This document shows positions 56,781 to 64,000 of a DNA stretch of 64,000 bases, in pieces; within the stretch, counting starts at the first letter, position 1; each line of letters begins with the position of its first letter. The notes below the pieces were generated by a model. It searched no databases, was not told where the DNA came from, and worked only from the letters and a program-made list of their open reading frames with translations. Source of the stretch: Tipula vernalis (Eukaryota > Arthropoda > Insecta > Diptera > Tipulidae); assembly GCA_958295665.1 (NCBI GenBank), contig OY282558.1:460758995-460822994 (forward strand), given 5' to 3'. A program made the translations under genes and the position numbers.

Positions 56781-57635
56781 GTGTTGCTTTCACAAATTTA
56801 ATTAAACAAAGAACCTATCTTTCAAGTAAGATTTCAGTATCTTAGCAAATTGCATTGGTACAAGATTTCTTAACTTGTGGTTAAGTCCTTCATGCCATAC
56901 TCTATCAAACGCTTGTGCAACGTCTAGAAATACTGTTGAACAGACTTTTTTCTCCTCTAATGCTTTCTCAATTATACTGGTTATTCTGTATACTTGATTA
57001 ATTGTTTATTGTTGTTTGCGAAAACCGAACTGATGATTTGAGATCAAGTTTTTATTCTCGATTATCGGATTTAATCTTTTTACCAGAAGCTTCTCAAACA
57101 GTTTGGACATGACTGGCAATAGCGAAATTGGCCTATAAGACGATGTTATGTGTGGTGGTTTCCCAGGTTTTGGGATCATAATTACTTCTGCAATTTTCCA
57201 TAAGCTTGGTAAACATTTGATTCTAAATGCTGCATTTATAAGATTGGTGAAAGCTTCACCATAGCTTTCCTTGGCAGTTCTTTTAAGATTTCTGCAGTAT
57301 TAAGATCGTACCCAGGAGCTTTTGTCGTATTCATATTAGCTTTTATCTCATGCATGACTTTTTTGGTGTTCTTGGTAGGATTTCCTTACTTTCTTGCACA
57401 GCTTGTTCAGCTATTATCTCGGCTTCCAACGTTTCGCCTTCATGTGGCTGGAATATTTTTTCGAGGTGTTCAGCAAATTCTCGAGCTTTGTCTTCATTAT
57501 TTCTAGCCCGTTTCTCACTTGCTTTCCAAAGAGAATAATCAGTACTGTTATCATTAGTTAATTTTCTTAAGTAGTTGCTGATTGATTCATCTTTCAATTC
57601 GTTGATCTCTCTTCTTAATTATTGAGTGAGATTGT

Positions 57636-58614
57636 TCAAATGAGTTTAATCTTGGGGGCCCTTGTTTGTTGCCATACTCTTCCCGTTCTTCTTTTTTCTG
57701 CGAGGAGTTCCCTAATTTCCATAGGGTAGTTGTTTCCCTTGATTTTCGTTTTAATTTTAGGAGTATTTTCCCAAGCTGATTGCTGTATATCGTTTACAAA
57801 TTTGTGAACTTCTTTGTCTAATTGTTCTTCAGTCTTTAATGGAACCATTAAGTTAATTTTTTCTTCTAGCGATAGTATAAAGCATGCCCAATTAGTGTGA
57901 TTATTTACTAGGAATGGGTTTATTTCTTTCTGAATGATTTTTTCAGTGAACGTTAGAAGTATTGGTGAATGATCAGAGTTTAAGTCGTGGCTTTCATCTA
58001 ATTGTAAATAATTTACAGATATTTTCTTTATTATGAAGAAATCAATCAGATCTGGTACTTTGTTTGGATCAGTTGGCCAGTAGGTTGGTTTTCCAGTTGA
58101 GAAGGCTTCACAACTGCATTTCCTGATAGCTTTTAGGAGTTCTTTACCCTTATTCGTTGTTAATCTGGATCCCCAGGGGACATTTTTTTGCAGGGGACAT
58201 TGCCTACCAAGTACAAATCGTTTTCCTAATTTACTGAGGAACTCGAGATAATCTTTTTCTTTCATTTAGTGATTCGGTGGGCAGTAAATACTAGCAATAC
58301 AAATAGAACTACTTTTAGTTTTGACAATAACAGCAGTTGCTTGTATTTCTTCCGTTTCGTATTTTAACTCCTCATGGTGATGAATACTATTTCTTTCTAA
58401 CTATAACAGCACTACCTTCTTTAGCAGTGTTTCCAGGGTGAATAGTGTGATATATTTGATAATTTGTATATTTAATGATTGATTGTCTAGTGAAGTGTGT
58501 TTCCGTGATGAGACATACAGCGATTTTTTCTTTGTACAGGACCACTTGCTGTTCTTGTTGATGTTGCATGAGTCCATTGCCATTCCAACATAAGATTCTA
58601 AGACCATTGGCCAT
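57636..58614 (-). pseudogene. Retrotransposon ORF2 endonuclease, interrupted
   Basis: Begins at 58614 with MANGLRILCWNGNGL, the N terminus of an APE-type endonuclease with Asn and a following ITETHF (catalytic Glu). It is interrupted near 58387-58265, then continues in 58265-57636 with KPTYWPTDPNKVPDLIDFFI and NSDHSPILLTF (the SDH catalytic motif). Confidence 0.85.
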
Positions 58615-59809
58615 TTTTCTGTTTAGGGATGGCTCCCTTAGTGCTGTACTCTAGTTTCTGTAATCGCTCATCAAATGTATTTAGTCTGCTTAAAATTAAT
58701 TTAAGTGTTTGACTTATATCGTCATTTTGAGCAGTTTTTCCTGGATTTCCATTGCTCATCATTACTTGAGCATAAGTCATTTTAGCAAATTGTTCTTGAG
58801 TAGTTCCCGTTTGATGTTTTGCAGTTCAATAGCAATGCTGCATCCTTTGTAGTTAGCCGGATGGTTTTCTCCACGTTGAACGCATTTAGGTTGAACATTG
58901 GGCTTTTACACAATCTTTGGTATGATGTTTACCTAAACATTTGACACACCTGGGTTCCCTGTTGCAATATTTTTGTGTATGTCCATAGGCTTGACATTGT
59001 TTACATTGTGGTATAAGCTTAGATCTTCTTAGAGGCTGAATAACCACTTTGCACCCCAAGATGTACTTAATTTGATACATTTTTGCGATATCTTCATCAG
59101 TATCGAAGGTCAACATAAACATGTCGAGAGGTACTTTGCCTCTCCGTTTTAGCTTAATCGATGCTTCAGTTGCCTTAAATCCTTTTGCTTTCAGGTCATC
59201 AATTATTTTTGCTGCTTTACACGTAGAGTGTAAGTATTTAGCCATGACCCTAATTGGTCTGGTTTGTTTGTCTTCAAACGGGTGCCAAGCACGTTTTTCT
59301 TCGTTTAACATTTTTGTCATTTTTCTGTAAGTTTCAGCATCTTCCAAGTTTATTTTGATGGTGTTTCCGTTCATCACCTTTGCATTAAACTTATCAGTGG
59401 TAGTTGTTTTTATTTTCTCATAGAGTAAATCGTAGTCTTTGACTTCATCTATTACTATTGGTGGTGATGGAGGTATTTTTTTGGTTGTTTCTGGATAATA
59501 TTTGGAACATCATCCTTTAATTGAGGTGGGGAGGGCGTATTATTCCGTTTTCTTTGTTTTCTCCCGCCTTTAACTCTTATCCACTCAGTTTCTTCAGCTA
59601 GTTCTTCTTCATCCGTATGATACTCTTGTGGTTGTATTCTGGTTAGGAGTAGAACCGATGTACTCCTTTGGCTTAAGAGCTTTAACTTCGTTTTCAAGCG
59701 TCTTCATACGCTCCTGCTTCCATGCAATTGTAACATTCAGTTGCCTCAACCCATTAACTTTTCTGTTGAAACGCCTGATTGCGACTTGGCTCACAAGCTG
59801 ATCACGCAC
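58598..59809 (-). pseudogene. Retrotransposon ORF1 (gag-like) with zinc knuckles, frameshifted
   Basis: Three overlapping frames: 59809-59609, 59697-59455 and 59377-58886, with a continuation to the stop at 58598. The longest encodes 163 residues with an RNA-binding PRE_C2HC-like domain (RPIRVMAKYLHS..., DLKAKGFKATEA) and CCHC knuckles CKQCQAYGHTQKYC and CVKCLGKHHTKDC. It ends 17 nt past the ORF2 ATG at 58614, the usual Jockey-type ORF overlap. Confidence 0.85.
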
Positions 59810-59879
59810 GACGTTTTGCGTTGGAGCCTGTTCTCATTTGAAAGGGTGGTGGTCCAGATAGGATTTTTCCAGCTGAATT

Positions 59880-60440
59880 AAAGCATGGTTTTCAGCACTA
59901 AGGCTCTGGTCATACATTACCGTCCGGATTTCATGATGCCGCCCCTGTTCCGTTTCTTTTTGGGCAAACGGTTTTTAGATCCGAGCATGTCAAGCATTTT
60001 GGTGTCATCTTGTATGGTCAATTCTTGGATGTACATTCCCAGAAGTGCCATCTTGATCCTAAAATTCAGAAAGCTACCACCATATTTTGTAAGTGTAGAA
60101 GAGCTTTTGGAAAATTCTGGGGCTTGAGTCCCAAAATATTGATATTTATTTGTAAATCGCTAATTTTACTAATCGTCTCTTAGGCTTCCATTGTTTGGTG
60201 GCCTGTCTTCAAATTAAAATCTTCTTTAATCAAATTTAATGGACTACAAAATATGGCTTGTAGAAAAGCTATTACTGAAGCAATGGCTTCGACTACACTT
60301 CTTGTTATGGAGTCTATTCTGTTTGCCTCAGTTGAACACCTCCATTCTTGGCACTGCTTCCTCTACGTCGTTTCGCTTGAGGTGCATTAGGACTATACCA
60401 GAGTTAAAGATAGATATACCAGAGTTATGATTACTCCGGT
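59880..60440 (+). pseudogene. Second non-LTR retrotransposon fragment, RT thumb region
   Basis: Frames on the plus strand give SEHVKHFGVILYGQFLDV near 59975-60030, CKCRRAFGKFWGLSPK near 60091-60138, ASIVWWPVF near 60186-60212, LQNMACRKAITEAM and SILFASVEHLH. This is the LINE 'KHLGV.LD..L.W..H', 'GK.WGL.PK' and 'A..VWWP' series found C-terminal to the RT catalytic core. It is opposite in orientation to the adjacent Jockey element and belongs to a different copy. Confidence 0.75.
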
Positions 60441-61434
60441 AGCCGTAGTTAGTGTGTATGTTAGCATGTAATGATGAAAATGAATGATGATCGAAATGTG
60501 ATTGTCTTCGTTGATTGGTCTGCTTTGTAACGTTATCGGCTTTGTAAAGTTATTGTTGGTTTTTATTGCCACAGTGAAGTTTGATTGACACAATTATTGA
60601 AAAGTTGTTCCGGGGTGATTTTTCTTAAATGCCTGTTAAGAGGAACTCGCTTGTCATCCCTTTGACAGGCATATATTAATCTATAGCAGCAATTAACTTC
60701 ATAATTTTGACTTGTTCTCGTTTCTGAACTAATGTAATGAGTAAAAGGTCCAAAACTAAAGAGGTGACAGGCTGACAGGCCTGCCTACCTTCGAAGCTTA
60801 CTTTTCTGATTTGGAAAATATTGAAACGAATATGTCCACAAAAATAATTTACTTTGTTCGAAACAAATAGATGAATGGAATAAAATGGGCTGAAAAGCCT
60901 TTACATTGTCAAGTCGATCTATTATTTAGTTTGCACTTTGCATTTCAAAAGCAACAAATCTGACGTATTCTGCATTTTGTGAAGAATAGAAAAATTTCAA
61001 ACTCGTGGTGCAATTCATTCTCTCTGTTTAAAAGGATTATCAGCAACCGATATCAAAAAGGATATGGTTCTACCTTTCGGCGAGTCTATACCATCCTATG
61101 AAACTGCCCGTTTTTGATTCGGTGAATTTACACATGGTAGGTATAGAAAGGTTAGATTTGCGTCGAATGACGAAGAGGTAGCGAAACCAACGCATATTTT
61201 GAAGTGTTTGAAAATTCGCATTGGATGAAGTGTATATTGAGTTAAAAGGAGATTATTACTTATATGGAAGGTTAAATAAAAACAATGTCAAAAACGTTGC
61301 GTTTTATTATCAATTCTATTATTATATATTCTATTCTATTTATTATCAATAATAATCCAAAATTGTATTTTAAAATTTATTATTATTATTAATTCATAAA
61401 TTTATGAGCTGGCGAAACCAACAATTTGCTCTAT
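60441..61434. other. Intergenic, 3' flank of the transporter
   Basis: No host gene recognised. 60930-61230 shows broken frames without a clear family, possibly a transposase remnant. Tandem ATT/TATT microsatellite-like sequence lies at 61310-61390. Confidence 0.45.
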
Positions 61435-63294
61435 TTAAAATTTAAGGAAATTAAACGTAGCATTTGACAGGCACGGTGACCATTGTACGATCGTCGTTAT
61501 GTCAAACATATTAAAATACGTTGACGCAAATGTTGCGCACAATCCAAAAACCACCACCAACGTTGAAATAATGCAATCACTGCAAATAAAACGGACTACA
61601 GCAATACCTCCATTGGGAAATCGTCTCCATCCATTGCTCGGACGCTGCGCCTGAATCATCAACGGTATGGCGCCATAATCTTTGATCGAAGTTTCACTCG
61701 TATCATTTAGCTCATTGTCCACAATATTCAAATAATAATTTTGCTCATTGACCAATTCGTTGTTAAACACATCTTCGAGATTTCTGATTTTTGAATAGAA
61801 TAATGGCGGTAGTATGAAAATTAATGGCCCAGTTAGTGAACCACCAATTAATCCCATAACTAAATCAAATCGTGGCAGCAATTCACCCAATATTACACCA
61901 AGACCCACGAGTATTGATCGAATAATACATCGTTTATAGGTAAAATGTCTCGATGTTTCAAAAACATCTTCGATATGTTGAAATAGTGCTGAGCTCCCAA
62001 CAGCGCTCGATAAACAAAGCTGAAGTGTGACCAGAAGTATCGTCACATAAATATATAAACTTGGTGGTGGTGTTTCAAGAATATTCGGTTTTGTCTGTGT
62101 TCCATACCGAAATAGCACTAAAATCGTTGTTATTACTGACATAGTTATAGTAAATAAAATACCCAAGCTAACCGATTTACCAATTCCTCGTTTATTCCGC
62201 ATATCTACTTGAATAGTCAGCAGCATGGGGTGTATATCAAATTGGAAAGCGATTATCCCATACGCTTTTAATAAACTTCTTAGCTGTGGATACTCTTTCT
62301 CGCGTATTACATCGAATACATTCGAAAATGTATATTTACTTTCCGCCATTGTACTATTAAATAATTGGCCAAAGGTTGATTTGGCTGGATCCGAAAGTAT
62401 GCAGTACCACATTAAGAGTGCAACCAATGTCACGGTACATACTGAGATCGATGCTAAAAGCCTGAAAAATATTAAATTTAGTATTTTCTAAACTTGAAAT
62501 TCGTGTTTTACAATTAGTAATACTTACTTCATATTTCTTGGGCTACCCAGCCACATGATCGGGCACAGTACCACTCCAATTATTATTAACCAATAGCAAA
62601 ATGAAAATCGAAATTCATTATTCGACAAGCGTAATCCCAAAAGTTCTAAATTCTGTGAGGCGACTAGCAAATTTGGAATTCCACCACCAAATACAGTCAA
62701 GTCTAAAAGTATTGTGACAAATAGGCTCATACTTCGGCCATAGCATAGATCTGCTATTGCTGCATAGGGATACCGACTTTTATTGGTTATTGTTGGGTCT
62801 AACTTTTCGGCAACAATCCAGCATTTCCCCAAAATCACAGCTGTATATATCTGCATACTTATAACGAATAAAGTTAATGGGATGGCGTAGAGTCCTGAAA
62901 CAGATATAAAATTTAGGAAATTAATTTTTCAGTTTGATGGTTTTTACCTTTTCTATGCTCCGGTGACCAATGGTAAACAAAATGTCAATAACTTATCCAT
63001 ATTGAAATTAATATTTCTTACACATAAAACCAGAAATGTTCAAATAAATATCAAATTACTCAATTATAAATAAAATAATGTTGCATTACCACATGATATT
63101 AGTGCGCTTGGTAATGCAATGATCGGGAAAACACCAAACAAATCGATAACGCAAAGTGTTGCAAAAAATATCGATAATGAATGTGATGCAGCAGTCGATC
63201 CACCACCATTTGTTGAATTATTAGTATCGTCCACAATACTAAAATTATCACCTTTGTTATTATTACGGTTATCAAAATAATTCGATTTTGTCAT
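61435..63294 (-). CDS. Amino acid/auxin permease (AAAP, SLC32/36-like) transporter
   Basis: Model complement(join(61435..62461, 62528..62894, 63090..63294)), 532 residues, introns 66 and 195 bp with GT-AG ends and matching phases. A 45-residue Asn/Ser/Gly-rich cytosolic N terminus precedes a first membrane segment (LSIFFATLCVIDLFGVFPII then ALPSALISCG) with the AAAP-type broken helix. About ten further hydrophobic segments follow. GIIAFQFDIHPMLLTIQVDM matches the family's 'FG..F.F.GH.....IQ..M' helix, with His-Pro conserved. A hydrophilic loop (YSKIRNLEDVFNNELVNEQN) precedes the last segments. Likely proton- or sodium-coupled amino acid transport across a membrane; substrate unknown. The ATG at 63294 is the first in frame; the frame extends upstream to an acceptor-like CTGTTTAG at about 63328-63335. 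Confidence 0.88.
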
Positions 63295-63326
63295 TACGCG
63301 AGCAATTGACCCGAAACCGTTCACAC

Positions 63327-64000
63327 TAAACAGAAATAAATGGAATACTTTGTTGTGAACGTAAATTGTAATGTGTCCGCATCAACGGCCGATTATAATC
63401 TGATTTTTTTTGGTTTGTTTTATGCTAACGATTTCGACAAAATTATGTATAAACTTTACAGGGATGAATTTATTTCGTACATTTGAATAAAAAATAATAA
63501 ATCTTATATTTGGTTTGATTACAAACCGGAATTTAATACAAAAATTTAGTTTTTCTAGGCAGAATTATGTATTAAGATTTAGTAGCTCGCAATCCACAGA
63601 TTTGAAAAAGGGAAAGACAGCCAACGGCTGAATTTCTAATTTTATATTCAAAAGTCAAGACACAAACCGTTTCTTTAGTCGATAGTTTCGGTAAAAATAT
63701 TATTTATACGTTTAAAAGTTAATATTTATGTATGTATGAATTAGTTTGATATTGATTAAGTGCAACATAATTTATTATTTTAAACCCAAAACACTATAAT
63801 TTTGGAGTACATACCTGGTGAATCCTTACAAAGATTCAGCATATCGAATAACACAACATTCTCAATACTCCATTCCCAGCCGAATTTATTTCACGAATTT
63901 ATAACAAAATAAACTGCTACGTATTACGAGTGGTGAATATAAATAAAGTACAGATACTGGATAATAGATGTCACACGAAATTATTTCCCCTCGCTGTGTA
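63327..64000 (-). other. 5' flank of the transporter, possible 5' UTR exon
   Basis: A donor-like CACCAG|GTATGT (exon side ending at 63815) and the acceptor TTCTGTTTAG near 63327-63336 could define a 5' UTR intron of about 480 bp. The candidate exon upstream of 63815 has a short open frame, but its phase does not join the transporter frame without a stop, so it is at most non-coding. Nothing else recognised to the window end. Confidence 0.35.

Larger units (their letters stand above)
56790..59809 (-). mobile_element. Jockey-type non-LTR retrotransposon, 3'-truncated and broken
   Basis: On the minus strand the order is ORF1 (about 59809-58598), ORF2 endonuclease (58614-57950) and the first half of reverse transcriptase (about 57340-56800). 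The RT reads KAPGYDLNTAEIL, SYRPISLLPVMSKLFEKLL, FGFRK and FLDVAQAFDRVWHEGL (motif A) in several frames. Downstream RT motifs, including the catalytic ADD, and the 3' UTR are missing. Frameshifts break both ORFs. Non-LTR elements are normally truncated at the 5' end, so loss of the 3' half points to a later deletion or rearrangement. Confidence 0.88.

Noticed and set aside
63816..63890. Open frame ending at a GTATGT donor, considered as the first coding exon of the transporter
   Set aside because: Its phase meets a stop when joined to the acceptor near 63327; the ATG at 63294 gives a sufficient start. Kept only as a possible 5' UTR exon.
1..64000. CRISPR arrays, operons and tRNA or rRNA genes
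   Set aside because: No regularly spaced identical repeats with unique spacers. Gene structure is eukaryotic. No cloverleaf with convincing A and B boxes was found by eye, though a tRNA scan was not possible.

Overview
The window is about 70% A+T nuclear DNA of an insect, most likely a dipteran. The evidence is a wupA-type troponin I gene with several alternative forms of one exon, i-type lysozymes, a quiver/Ly6-family gene, Jockey-like retrotransposon remains, many introns of only 55-90 bp, and TCAGT-type initiators. The order rests on intron size and repeat flavour and is an inference. No prokaryotic, viral or CRISPR features were seen.

Layout. 1-8300 has no host gene; it holds a diverged ~150-177 bp tandem repeat family (735-1290, 1690-1991), a perfect 131-bp tandem duplication (5930-6191) and a decayed hAT relic (6345-6776). 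8323-10670 (-) encodes secreted i-type lysozyme domains; the reading frames support one four-exon, two-domain gene with a GSPGH minisatellite. 10.7-22.3 kb is intergenic, with a LINE reverse transcriptase relic, a Tc1 relic and a mariner-type tail. 22359-32561 (+) is troponin I, with four intact 101-nt alternative exons, a possible decayed fifth, and three possible C termini, one of them Ala/Pro-rich. 33038-35558 (-) is a ferritin heavy chain, probably mitochondrial. It is head-to-head with a seven-finger ZNF143/Staf-like factor (35691-36798, +), which converges on NOP16 (36826-37517, -). 37.9-39.2 kb has two inverted-repeat elements, one resembling a foldback transposon. 40420-45937 (+) is a GPI-type Ly6 protein with a 5-kb first intron. 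47757-48850 (-) is beta-1,4-galactosyltransferase 7. 48.9-52.6 kb is intergenic with two MITE-like elements and a decayed Gypsy-like fragment. 52657-56111 (+) is a PHD-finger protein with PHF21A-like architecture. 56.8-60.4 kb is a nest of non-LTR retrotransposon fragments in both orientations. 61435-63294 (-) is an AAAP-family amino acid transporter.

The host genes are unrelated in function (innate/digestive enzyme, sarcomere, iron storage, transcription, ribosome biogenesis, proteoglycan synthesis, chromatin, transport), as is usual for an insect chromosome. Exon borders were assigned by reading splice sites and checking phase; every multi-exon model listed closes to an integral codon number. 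Transcripts were not available. The most rewarding items are the troponin I 3' end and GC-AG exon, the two-domain lysozyme with a read-through stop, and the foldback-like palindrome.
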